DNA from: RFTU01 sp046094505
GTDB taxonomy: Bacteria; Pseudomonadota; Gammaproteobacteria; Burkholderiales; Burkholderiaceae_C
Direction: 5' to 3'
Assembly (NCBI GenBank): GCA_046094505.1
Contig: JBJTHN010000075.1
Coordinates: 1 to 31,113 of the forward strand
Length of the DNA: 31,113 nucleotides
In this document: piece after piece, positions 16,206-24,658 of the stretch
Layout: each line of letters opens with the position of its first letter
How positions within the stretch are numbered: position 1 is the first letter of the stretch
Notes under the pieces: model-generated
The model's input: the letters and a program-made list of their open reading frames with translations, nothing else
What the model was told of the DNA's origin: nothing
Databases searched by the model: none
Translations under genes and position numbers: made by a program

Positions 16206-16463
16206 ATGGACCTCTCCCGTTTTGCGCGCCGCCGCTACACGCCCTTTGTGACCCCCATCGAGCCCATGCCGCGCTTTCAGCGGCCTTGGCGGCCAGCTGC
16301 CCCGGCGGTGTGGGCCCCGAGGTCTGGGTCAAGCGAGAAGACCAGCTCGGCCTGTTCCCCGGCGGCAACAAAACCCGCAAGCCGTGCAGTGCGTGGGCAG
16401 CTATTGGCAGGCGGAGAGCCTGTGATGCGTTTTGTGCATGGCCACGACGCTGTCTGCTCATGA
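16206..16463 (+). pseudogene. Broken D-cysteine desulfhydrase / ACC deaminase-like gene
   Basis: It starts one base after the arginase stop with MDLSRFARRRYTPFVTPIE, then MPRF, the recognisable N-terminus of PLP-dependent D-cysteine desulfhydrase and 1-aminocyclopropane-1-carboxylate deaminase-like proteins. At about 16275-16277 the homology moves to another frame (LSAALAAS, then PEVWVKREDQLGLFPGGNKTRK), as if one T were lost from a T run. After NKTRK, which should hold the PLP lysine, similarity stops and only about 80 bases remain. A normal gene has about 330 codons, so most of it is deleted. The remnant is non-functional. The parent gene may have been part of an arginase-linked amino-acid catabolic operon. 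Confidence 0.8.
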
Positions 16464-16484
16464 GACGGGCCGATCGCCCGCGCC

Positions 16485-16490
16485 TAAACT
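16485..16490 (+). promoter_or_regulatory. -10-like box before proC
   Basis: TAAACT is 6 bases (CAAGCC) before the proC ATG, with no Shine-Dalgarno sequence. The CAAGCC-ATG element is identical to those before oxyR and recG. Confidence 0.45.
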
Positions 16491-16496
16491 CAAGCC

Positions 16497-17336
16497 ATGA
16501 GCAGCGCAGACCAGCCCAACGACCCCACCCCGACCATCGCCTTTGTGGGCGGGGGCCACATGGCCAGCGCCCTGATCGGCGGGCTGGTGGGCAGCGGCAC
16601 CCCGGCGGCTTCCATTCGGGTGGTGGAGCCTGTGGAGGCCCAACGCCAGGTGCTGCTGGAGCGGTTTGGCGTGCAAGCGCAGGCGGTGGCCGATGCGGCC
16701 CTCCAGCAGGCCTCGGTGGTCGTGTGGGCGGTGAAGCCGCAGTTGTTTGTCGAGGCGGCGGCCCCCTGTGCGCCCTTCGTGGGTCAGGCCCTGCAGCTCA
16801 GCGTAATGGCCGGTATCCGCTGTGCGGGCATTGAAGCGGCCACCGGCAGTGCGCGCATCGTGAGGGCCATGCCCAATACGCCGGCCTTGATCGGACAGGG
16901 CATGGCGGGCCTGTATGCGCGCCCGGGGGTCACGGCCGCGCAGCAACAGTTGGTGGAGCGCTTGTTCAAGCCCACGGGCCGCAGCCTGTGGGTGGCCCAG
17001 GAGGCCGACCTGGACGCGGTGACAGCGCTGTCCGGTTCAGGCCCCGCGTACGGCTTTTATTTGATTGAAGCCATGGTGGACGCGGCCCAGAAGATGGGGC
17101 TGGGCGCTGCACAGGCCCAGGAGATGGCCATCCAGACGGTGCTGGGCGCAGCGCTCTTGGCCCAGCAATCCCCGTTGTCGCCGGCGCAACTGCGGGCGCA
17201 GGTCACGTCCAAGGGCGGTACCACCCATGCGGCCATCACCTCCTTGGAAGCCGATGGGGTGAAGGAGGCGTTCGTGCGTGCGCTGCTCGCCGCTCAGACG
17301 CGTGCCCGCGAATTGGGGGATGCCTTGGGCAGCTGA
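16497..17336 (+). CDS. proC: Pyrroline-5-carboxylate reductase
   Basis: A 279-residue NAD(P)H-dependent enzyme for the last step of proline synthesis. The Rossmann fingerprint IAFVGGGHMASALIGGL is at residues 14-30. VWAVKPQLF, ARIVRAMPNTPALIGQG, VTALSGSGPAYGFYLIEAM, and the C-terminal VTSKGGTTHAAI are diagnostic. Length is normal. It follows the broken desulfhydrase-like gene by 33 bases, and a -10-like box lies directly in front of the ATG, so it may have its own promoter rather than depend on arginase. yggS and proC are close neighbours in many proteobacteria. Confidence 0.96.
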   Translation: MSSADQPNDPTPTIAFVGGGHMASALIGGLVGSGTPAASIRVVEPVEAQRQVLLERFGVQAQAVADAALQQASVVVWAVKPQLFVEAAAPCAPFVGQALQLSVMAGIRCAGIEAATGSARIVRAMPNTPALIGQGMAGLYARPGVTAAQQQLVERLFKPTGRSLWVAQEADLDAVTALSGSGPAYGFYLIEAMVDAAQKMGLGAAQAQEMAIQTVLGAALLAQQSPLSPAQLRAQVTSKGGTTHAAITSLEADGVKEAFVRALLAAQTRARELGDALGS

Positions 17337-17377
17337 GTGGAGGGGTGGCCGTGCGCCCGGGCGCAGGCGCCGCAGCA

Positions 17378-18268
17378 TCAGCGCAAGGCCAAGTCGACCG
17401 CTGTGCCTGCAAACACGGCAAAGCCCAGCCAGTGATTCAAGCGAAAGGCCTTGAAGCAACCGGCGCGTGAGCGGCTGCGGATCAGCGTGTAGTGCCAGGC
17501 CACCTGCAGGCCCGCGGCCACGATGCCCAACTGGAACCACATCCCCAGGCCCATCCCAGTGCCCAGCCAACTCCAGGTCCACAGGTGCACGAGGTAGAAG
17601 GCCATCACGGCGGCCACGTCGTAAGGGCCCAGGGTGATGGCTGAGGTCTTCATGCCGATCAACAGGTCGTCGTCGCGGTCGACCATGGCGTATTCGGTGT
17701 CATAGGCCAGGACCCAGAACAGGTTGGAGGCCAACAGGGCCCACGCCTGCCACGGCACGGCCTGGGCCAGCGCAGCCCAAGACCATTCAGCGCTGCCCGT
17801 GGCGGCGGCAAAGGCCATGGGGATGCCAAAGCTGAAGGCCACACCCAACACCGCCTGCGGCATGCGCAGCACCCGTTTGGCATAGGGGTAGAGCACGGTG
17901 ACAGCCAAGGCCGGCGCGCACAGGGCGATGGTGGCGGGGGTGGTGGTGAGGGCCAGGGCGAAGGCGGCCAGGGCCAGGCCTGCACCCAGCAGGAGCGCCT
18001 CTTTGACCGACACCGCGCCGCTGGTGACGGGGCGCTGCGCCGTGCGCTTGACGTGCCGGTCGAAGTCGCGGTCGGCCACGTCGTTGATGCAGCAGCCCGC
18101 GCTGCGCATGAGGATGGTGCCCAGCACGAACACGGCCAGCAGGGGCCAGCCGGGAAAGCCTTGCGCGGCGATCCACAGCGCGCTCAGCGTGGGCCACAGC
18201 AGCAACAGCCACCCGGCCGGCCGGTCCCAGCGGATGAGATTCAGGTACAGGTGCAGACGGTGCTTCAC
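17378..18268 (-). CDS. ubiA: 4-hydroxybenzoate octaprenyltransferase
   Basis: A 296-residue integral membrane prenyltransferase that attaches the polyprenyl tail to 4-hydroxybenzoate in ubiquinone synthesis. The first Asp-rich motif is NDVADRDFD (residues 62-70), followed by RTAQRPVTSG. The second is DTEYAMVDRDDDLLIGMKTSA. LIRWDRPAGWLLLLWPTLSALW is the canonical N-terminus, and the remaining segments are strongly hydrophobic helices. The start is uncertain: GTG at 18268 gives the normal length, while an in-frame TTG at 18280 is the alternative. The open frame extends further, but into the divergent DsrE gene. Ubiquinone production indicates an aerobic respirer. Confidence 0.93.
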   Translation of the reverse strand: MKHRLHLYLNLIRWDRPAGWLLLLWPTLSALWIAAQGFPGWPLLAVFVLGTILMRSAGCCINDVADRDFDRHVKRTAQRPVTSGAVSVKEALLLGAGLALAAFALALTTTPATIALCAPALAVTVLYPYAKRVLRMPQAVLGVAFSFGIPMAFAAATGSAEWSWAALAQAVPWQAWALLASNLFWVLAYDTEYAMVDRDDDLLIGMKTSAITLGPYDVAAVMAFYLVHLWTWSWLGTGMGLGMWFQLGIVAAGLQVAWHYTLIRSRSRAGCFKAFRLNHWLGFAVFAGTAVDLALR

Positions 18269-18311
18269 GATCGGGACCAAAATGGCAATTCCAGCATTTT
18301 GAGGATACGTG

Positions 18312-18761
18312 ATGATGTTCGCCGCACGCACCGCCGCCTTCGCCCTGCTCGCCGTCATGGCCCTGCCCACGCCAGCCGCCGCACAAACGGCTGCCCAGGG
18401 CCCCGACCGCGTGGTCTATCACATCGACAACGCCGCTCAGCAAGCCACCAAGGGCCTGCGCAACATCCGCAACCACCTGGACGTAGCGCCCGACACGCAG
18501 ATCGTGGTGGTCACGCATGCCGAGGGCGTGGACTTCCTGATGGAAGGCGCCAAGGACGAACGCAACCCCAACGTCGACTATGCCGCCTTGGTGTCGGCGC
18601 TCAAGGCCCGCAAGGTGCGATTCGAGGTGTGCGAGATCACCCTGAGAAACCGCAACCTCAAGAAGGAGCAGTTCTCCATGGACGCGGAGTTCACACCTTC
18701 GGGTGTGGTTCGCATTGGGCGTTTGCAGGTACGCGAAGGCTACGGCTACATCAAGCCCTGA
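18312..18761 (+). CDS. Periplasmic DsrE-like protein
   Basis: A 149-residue secreted protein. The signal peptide (residues 1 to about 24) ends in PAAAQT. The mature part follows the DsrE/DsrF/TusD-like pattern: RVVYHIDNAAQQATKGLRNI, QIVVVTHAEGVDFLMEGA, VSALKARKVRFEVCEITL with a single Cys, and GVVRIGRLQVREGYGYIKP. Exported relatives are annotated as sulfur-relay-like, but their role is not established; the one cysteine could be redox-active. The ATG at 18312 was chosen because GAGG lies 7 bases upstream; GTG at 18309 and ATG at 18315 are alternatives. It is divergent from ubiA and followed by a long hairpin. Confidence 0.8.
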   Translation: MMFAARTAAFALLAVMALPTPAAAQTAAQGPDRVVYHIDNAAQQATKGLRNIRNHLDVAPDTQIVVVTHAEGVDFLMEGAKDERNPNVDYAALVSALKARKVRFEVCEITLRNRNLKKEQFSMDAEFTPSGVVRIGRLQVREGYGYIKP

Positions 18762-18793
18762 GGGCGTCCCTCCACGCGCATTGCAGCCCATCC

Positions 18794-18836
18794 CATTGAA
18801 ACCACCGTTCGTCGCTTGGCGGTGGTTTGGCCAATG
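18794..18836 (+). terminator. Long hairpin after the DsrE-like gene
   Basis: AAACCACCG (18799-18807) pairs with CGGTGGTTT (18820-18828), and the outer CATTG (18794-18798) pairs with CAATG (18832-18836) across a GGC bulge. It lies 33 bases after the DsrE-like stop. There is no long U run, so termination efficiency is uncertain. Confidence 0.5.
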
Positions 18837-18898
18837 CCCTGCCCGCACACTGTGGATCATTCAAGCCAATCGGCCGCCAGGGCTGCCAAGGAATCCAC

Positions 18899-19648
18899 AT
18901 GAAAACCGCACTCTCGCAAATCACCCTCTCGCGCCGGCTGTGCACACTGATGCTGGCCACCCTCACCGCCACCACGGTGATGGGCCTGAGCATCCCCACC
19001 GAAGCCTGGGCGGTGGAGCAGGCACGTGGCGTCACCGGCTTTCAGGCTGTGGCGCTCGATGGTTCGATGACGGTGCGGGTGGAGCTCGCCGAACAGGAGT
19101 CGGTGCGCGTGTCCTCCCCTGGTGCCAGTACAGACTTGGTCGAGACGGTCATTGAGCAGCGCCGCGGCCTGCCCACCCTGGTGGTGCGCAACAGCCGGCC
19201 GTGGTGGCCCTCCAAGAAGCTCGACGTGGTGGTAACGGTGCAGGGCCCGCAGTTCAAGGCGCTTTCCGTCGCCGGATCGGGTCTGTTGGAGGCCAAGCTG
19301 TCCAACCAGCCCTCGCTGCAACTGTCGGTGGCCGGCTCGGGCGACCTGAATGTGCAGGGCATCGTCGCCCAGCAAGTGGACGTGGGCGTGGCAGGCAGCG
19401 GCGATGTGCGTGTCAAGGGGGCTGCGCAGAACCTGTCGGTGAGCGTGGCCGGCAGCGGCGACGCTTGGCTGCGGGAGCTTGAGGCCGAAGATGTGAAGGT
19501 GAGCGTGGCCGGCAGCGGCGACGCCCGTGTGAACGCACGCCAACGCCTGCGCGTCAACGTGGCGGGCAGCGGGGACGTGCGCTACACCGGACCCGCCTCC
19601 AACGTGACCACCGTCGTCACCGGCAGCGGCACCGTGCGCCGCGATTGA
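18899..19648 (+). CDS. Head-GIN (DUF2807) exported beta-solenoid protein
   Basis: A 249-residue product with a signal peptide (hydrophobic segment about residues 17-30, probable cleavage after AWA near 38). The body starts FQAVALDGSMTVRVELAEQESVRV, typical of the head-GIN domain. It continues with repeats of VAGSGD at residues 124, 144, 164, 182, 202 and 221 and a final TGSG at 241, a period of about 20 residues that should build a right-handed beta-solenoid. Function is unknown; an extracytoplasmic adhesive or lipid-associated role is only a guess. AAGGA precedes the ATG by about 7 bases. Its stop is 6 bases from the convergent prfC stop. Confidence 0.85.
   Translation: MKTALSQITLSRRLCTLMLATLTATTVMGLSIPTEAWAVEQARGVTGFQAVALDGSMTVRVELAEQESVRVSSPGASTDLVETVIEQRRGLPTLVVRNSRPWWPSKKLDVVVTVQGPQFKALSVAGSGLLEAKLSNQPSLQLSVAGSGDLNVQGIVAQQVDVGVAGSGDVRVKGAAQNLSVSVAGSGDAWLRELEAEDVKVSVAGSGDARVNARQRLRVNVAGSGDVRYTGPASNVTTVVTGSGTVRRD
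19438..19524 (+). repeat. Tandem 60-base coding repeat in the head-GIN gene
   Basis: Bases 19438-19464 and 19498-19524 are identical over 27 bases, 60 bases apart, and encode VSVAGSGDA twice. More diverged copies lie on both sides. The exact copies could allow copy-number change by recombination. Confidence 0.8.
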
Positions 19649-19654
19649 GCGGCC

Positions 19655-21280
<1,626 letters not shown>

Positions 21281-21286
21281 GCACGG

Positions 21287-21292
21287 ATTATC
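21287..21292 (-). promoter_or_regulatory. -10-like box before prfC
   Basis: GATAAT on the minus strand (five of six matches) lies 6 bases (CCGTGC) before the prfC ATG, with no ribosome binding site between. Confidence 0.45.
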
Positions 21293-21351
21293 CCGGGCCC
21301 CAACGCCTTGCTGCGCCGGTGGCGCAGCCCCGGCATACTGGCCTGCCGAAG

Positions 21352-21399
21352 CTTCGGAGCGCCAAAGCGCCTAAGGCTCTAAGCCCCTAAGCCTCCGAG
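21352..21399 (+). promoter_or_regulatory. Structured leader before the PaiB-like gene
   Basis: TTCGGAG (21353-21359) can pair with CTCCGAG (21393-21399), with one G-U pair, and enclose a small GCGC-CAAA-GCGC hairpin and a second AGGCT/AGCCT stem. Within it are three tandem 8-base units (CTAAGGCT, CTAAGCCC, CTAAGCCT). It ends 27 bases before the ATG at 21427. No known riboswitch is recognised. Confidence 0.3.
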
Positions 21400-21426
21400 A
21401 GCCCGGGCACCCGAACAAGGACGACC

Positions 21427-22071
21427 ATGACCCTGTACCTGCCCCGCCACTTCGAGCAGAACGACCCAACGGCCTTGCGGGCCTTGATGCACGCGCATCC
21501 CTTGGCCACCTGGGTGTGCGTGGTGGACGGTGAACCGGTGATCAACCACCTGCCCTTGCACCTGGACACCTCCCGTGGCGAACACGGCACCCTGATCGGC
21601 CATGTGGCCCGGGCGAATCCCGTTTGGCAGGTGCAGCCCACGTCCAGCGTTTGCATCTTCCATGGCCCTCAGGCCTATGTGACGCCGAGCTGGTACCCCA
21701 CCAAGCGTGAATCCGGCAAGGTGGTCCCCACCTGGAACTATGCGGTGGTACATGCCCAGGGCCTGCCGCGTTTCATCCACGACACAGCCGAGTTGCACGC
21801 CTTGGTGTCGCGGCTGACGAACCGGCATGAGCAGCAGCGGGCCCAGCCCTGGTCGGTCGACGATGCGCCCCCCGACTACACGCAGACCATGCTGAAGGCC
21901 ATCGTGGGCCTGGAGATTGAAATTACGCAGATCCAGGGCAAGTTCAAACTCAGCCAGAACCGCTTGCCGGTGGACCAGCGGGGGGTGATGGAAGGCGCTG
22001 CGCAGGGGGCTGAAGAGGATCGTCTGATGGCGCAGGCCATGGCCAAGGTGTTGCCTGGCCTGGATCGCTAG
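21427..22071 (+). CDS. PaiB-like FMN-binding protein
   Basis: A 214-residue member of the PaiB family (FMN-binding split-barrel fold, often annotated as transcriptional regulator or protease synthase regulator). The family opening MTLYLPRHFEQNDPTALRAL, the INHLPLHLD strand, GHVARANPVWQ, FHGPQAYVTPSWYPTK, and VVPTWNYAVVHAQG are all conserved. The tail LKAIVGLEIEITQIQGKFKLSQN carries the KFKLSQN signature. In Bacillus, PaiB regulates protease and sporulation genes; most proteobacterial members are uncharacterised, and no DNA-binding motif is evident. AAGGA lies about 6 bases before the ATG. Confidence 0.9.
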   Translation: MTLYLPRHFEQNDPTALRALMHAHPLATWVCVVDGEPVINHLPLHLDTSRGEHGTLIGHVARANPVWQVQPTSSVCIFHGPQAYVTPSWYPTKRESGKVVPTWNYAVVHAQGLPRFIHDTAELHALVSRLTNRHEQQRAQPWSVDDAPPDYTQTMLKAIVGLEIEITQIQGKFKLSQNRLPVDQRGVMEGAAQGAEEDRLMAQAMAKVLPGLDR

Positions 22072-22167
22072 CGGCGCTCGATGGCGCACCATCACAACCC
22101 CAACTTCACGGCGTGACATCTTGTTGAGCGAACACCCCACCCAGCCAAGCGCCCTGGTGCCACCACG

Positions 22168-22932
22168 ATGCAGCACGCTCTGATCACAGCTGTCTTGGCG
22201 CCCGTGCTGTTGGTGCAGGGCCGGCGGGTTCGGCGCACGGCGCTGGAGCTGCCCGAAGCCGCCGGCCCGCGCGAGGGCGTGACGGGCCAGGGCCCGCCTT
22301 TCAGCCTGCTGGTGCTGGGCGATTCGGCCGCAGCCGGGGTGGGTATTGCCACACAGGAGGAAGCCCTCACCGGCTGCTTGGTGCGCGCCCTGTCAACCGA
22401 GCGAACGGTGCACTGGCGCTTGGTGGCGCGTAGCGGTGATCGGCTTTCGCACATTCTGCGCGCGGCGGAGAAGGCACCACCACAAGCGGCCGATCTGGTC
22501 GTGGTGTCGGCTGGCATCAATGATGTGCTGCAAGGCATTTCACCTGCGAAGTGGACGGGCCTGCTGCACGAACTGGCGCGTTGTTTCGAACAACGCTTCC
22601 AGGCCCGCCGGGTGGCCTTCAGCGGCATACCCCGCATCCAAGAGTTCACCCTGCTGCCCCAACCGTTGGCTTGGTACCTGGGCCTGGGCGCTCGGCGGCT
22701 TAACCGTGCCACACGCCAAGCCTTGCCCGGCTTGCCTGGTGCCTGGCAGCTGGTGGACTTGGATTTGCCCCTCACGGCGGATTTCCTCGCCCGCGACGGC
22801 TTCCACCCCAATGAAGCGGCCAGCCAACTGTGGAGCGAGCGGGTGTTGGCGTCGCTGCCCAAACCGCTGCGGGGGCGAGCCTGTGTATGCCGGCCTTGCG
22901 CCCTGGGATCCCGCCCTGCGGAGACCCCTTGA
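22168..22932 (+). CDS. SGNH/GDSL hydrolase family lipase or esterase
   Basis: A 254-residue protein. Block I is FSLLVLGDSAAAGVG (GDS at 51-53, nucleophile Ser53). The block with Gly and Asn is VVVSAGINDVL, and the catalytic Asp-His pair is in DGFHPNEAA near the C-terminus. These are the SGNH hydrolase residues in order. The N-terminus has a weak hydrophobic segment (ALITAVLAPVLLV) that could be a signal anchor. The last 20 residues contain three Cys (CVCRPC) and look like a non-conserved tail. The substrate is unknown; esterase or acyltransferase activity is possible. The stop is followed 2 bases later by the next ORF, so they are probably co-transcribed. Confidence 0.88.
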   Translation: MQHALITAVLAPVLLVQGRRVRRTALELPEAAGPREGVTGQGPPFSLLVLGDSAAAGVGIATQEEALTGCLVRALSTERTVHWRLVARSGDRLSHILRAAEKAPPQAADLVVVSAGINDVLQGISPAKWTGLLHELARCFEQRFQARRVAFSGIPRIQEFTLLPQPLAWYLGLGARRLNRATRQALPGLPGAWQLVDLDLPLTADFLARDGFHPNEAASQLWSERVLASLPKPLRGRACVCRPCALGSRPAETP

Positions 22933-22934
22933 AC

Positions 22935-23245
22935 ATGCGCTTTGGTGGGCGTGCGCGAGCCGGGGCTGCACCGGTGCGGCGCGTGGCAGTCTGGGTGCTC
23001 GCCGCCGGGGCCGCCCTCAGCGCCTTGGCTGCGGCCCAAACGCCCGGGGACGCAAGCCCCGCGAATACCGGATCAAGCTCTTGGAGCCACCCTTGGCCGG
23101 CAAAGACCACCTCGTGCTGATCATCACGCCCAGGCCCGATGGGCGACTCGATGCCGACCTTCACCTGAAGTCGCGCTTCGGTTTCGACCTGGCGATGGTG
23201 GTGGGACACTCTGAGGCTCAGTCAACTCCACCGACCCCACCCTAG
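22935..23245 (+). pseudogene. Small exported protein gene with apparent frameshift
   Basis: An ATG two bases after the hydrolase stop opens a frame with a clear signal peptide: basic residues, then VAVWVLAAGAALSALAAAQ. After about base 23050 that frame turns into low-quality sequence and stops at 23120. A second frame from the same place reads RKPREYRIKLLEPPLAGKDH, then VLIITPRPDGRLDADLHLK, and runs to the TAG at 23243-23245. Restoring one base, for example a fifth G in the GGGG run near 23045, joins signal peptide and body into a product of about 103 residues. It is either a real frameshift, a sequencing error, or two unrelated frames. Family not recognised. Confidence 0.55.
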
Positions 23246-23254
23246 GCCGATCCG

Positions 23255-23479
23255 ATGCTGCCACCTCTGCCCCCCATACCGCTCGGCCGCTGGCGCCACT
23301 ACAAGGGCCTGGACTACGAGGTGCTGGGCGTGGTGCGCCACAGCGAAACCCTGGAACCCTTGGTGCTCTACCGCCCGCTCTACAACGACAGCGGCACTTG
23401 GGTGCGTCCGTATGCGATGTTCCTGGAGACCGTGGAGCTTGAGGGAACCCGTCAGCCACGCTTTGCCAAGATCGACTGA
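23255..23479 (+). CDS. DUF1653 domain protein
   Basis: A 74-residue protein with the DUF1653 signature: GRWRHYKGLDYEVLGVVRHSET, LVLYRPLYNDSGTWVRPYAMFLETVE. The whole protein is one small domain of unknown function, thought to have an SH3-like beta fold. It starts 10 bases after the preceding frameshifted ORF and ends 27 bases before the glutathione transferase gene, so it lies within a same-strand run from 22168 to 24644. Confidence 0.9.
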   Translation: MLPPLPPIPLGRWRHYKGLDYEVLGVVRHSETLEPLVLYRPLYNDSGTWVRPYAMFLETVELEGTRQPRFAKID

Positions 23480-23505
23480 AGAACGCTATCAGAGGACCCC
23501 CGGCC

Positions 23506-24201
23506 ATGCGCCTGTACATCGCCAACAAGAACTATTCATCTTGGTCGTTGAGGCCATGGGTGCTGATGAAGCACCTGGGCATCGAATTTGAAGAGGTGCT
23601 CGTGCCTTTCGGGCCCGATTCGGGCGCCGCCTTTCGCGCGTTTTCGCCAACGGGCAAGGTCCCGTGCTTGGTGGATGGGGCGCTCACCGTTTGGGACTCG
23701 CTGGCCATTGCCGAGTATCTGGCCGAGCGTCAGCCTGCGGTGTGGCCGCTTGATCGGGTCGCGCGGGCCTGGGCGCGGTCGGCCAGTGCCGAGATGCACG
23801 CGGGCTTTGGCGCGGTGCGCCACTACTGCTCCATGAGCTGCGGGCAGCGGGTGAAGCTGCGCCCCTTGCCGGCTGAAAAGGCCACTGAGCTGGCGGCCCA
23901 GTGGGGGCGCATCGACCAGCTTTGGCGCGAGGGCATCGATCGCTTTGGCGGCCCCTTCCTCGCGGGTTCGGCGTTCTGCGCGGTGGACGCCTTCTACGCG
24001 CCGGTGGCCTTTCGGGCGCAGACTTATGGCCCGGCCTTGTCTGCTGTGGCGCAGGGCTATGTGCAGCGTCTTTTGGCACTGCCGGCCATGCAGCAGTGGT
24101 ACCAGGAGGCCTTGGCCGAAACCTGGCGTGATGAAGCGCATGAGGCCGACATCCGCGCCGTTGGTGAGATCACCCGAGATGACAGAAGGGGCCCCGCATG
24201 A
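23506..24201 (+). CDS. Glutathione S-transferase family protein
   Basis: A 231-residue protein with an N-terminal thioredoxin-like GST domain: MRLYIANKNYSSWSLRPWVLMKHL, in which SSWS supplies the likely catalytic Ser, then the cis-Pro strand GKVPCLVDG and the glutathione-binding WDSLAIAEYLAE. The C-terminal helical domain ends with FLAGSAFCAVDAFYAPVAFR. The sequence resembles the bacterial group with the NKNYSSWSLRPW opening; the substrate is unknown. GAGGA precedes the ATG by about 9 bases. The stop overlaps the start of the GFA-family gene (ATGA), suggesting a joint glutathione-linked function. Confidence 0.92.
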   Translation: MRLYIANKNYSSWSLRPWVLMKHLGIEFEEVLVPFGPDSGAAFRAFSPTGKVPCLVDGALTVWDSLAIAEYLAERQPAVWPLDRVARAWARSASAEMHAGFGAVRHYCSMSCGQRVKLRPLPAEKATELAAQWGRIDQLWREGIDRFGGPFLAGSAFCAVDAFYAPVAFRAQTYGPALSAVAQGYVQRLLALPAMQQWYQEALAETWRDEAHEADIRAVGEITRDDRRGPA

Positions 24202-24644
24202 CATCAGCCCCCAGCCCGTCCAGCGCCCCAGCGGCCACACCGGTTGCCCAGGCCCATTGCCGCTGCGGCGCCTTTCGTTTGGAGTCCACCAGCGCACCCA
24301 TCCTGCAGCTGGTGTGCCACTGCACGCAGTGCCGCGAGGTCTCTGGCCGCGCGTACTCGAACTTCAGCTTCTTCAAGGTGCGTGACACCCAAACCAGCGG
24401 CGCGCACCGAACGGTCGCGTTCACCGCCGATTCGGGCAGTGCCACGGTGCGCGAAGTGTGCGCAGCCTGTGGCGACATGCTGATTGACCGCACGGAGGGA
24501 TTTCCCAAGGTGGTGGGTGTGGTGCATGAAGCCATACACCCGGCCATGCCCTTCGCGCCCTTGCACCACGTGTGGGCCGACAGCCGCTTGCCCGACACCA
24601 TCCTGCCCAGCGATGTGAAGGTGTACGCGCAGGGCGCGACTTAG
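24198..24644 (+). CDS. GFA family (glutathione-dependent formaldehyde-activating-like) protein
   Basis: A 148-residue zinc protein of the GFA/CENP-V family. Metal-binding cysteines appear in the family order: HCRCGAF, CHCTQCREVSG, and a distal VCAACGDML. Gfa of Paracoccus joins formaldehyde to glutathione, though most relatives have no proven activity. The protein overlaps the upstream glutathione transferase gene by four bases, and the two are probably translationally coupled. The C-terminus PLHHVWADSRLPDTI is typical. No formaldehyde dehydrogenase gene is in the window. Confidence 0.88.
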   Translation: MTSAPSPSSAPAATPVAQAHCRCGAFRLESTSAPILQLVCHCTQCREVSGRAYSNFSFFKVRDTQTSGAHRTVAFTADSGSATVREVCAACGDMLIDRTEGFPKVVGVVHEAIHPAMPFAPLHHVWADSRLPDTILPSDVKVYAQGAT

Positions 24645-24658
24645 GTTCGTTCAGGCGT

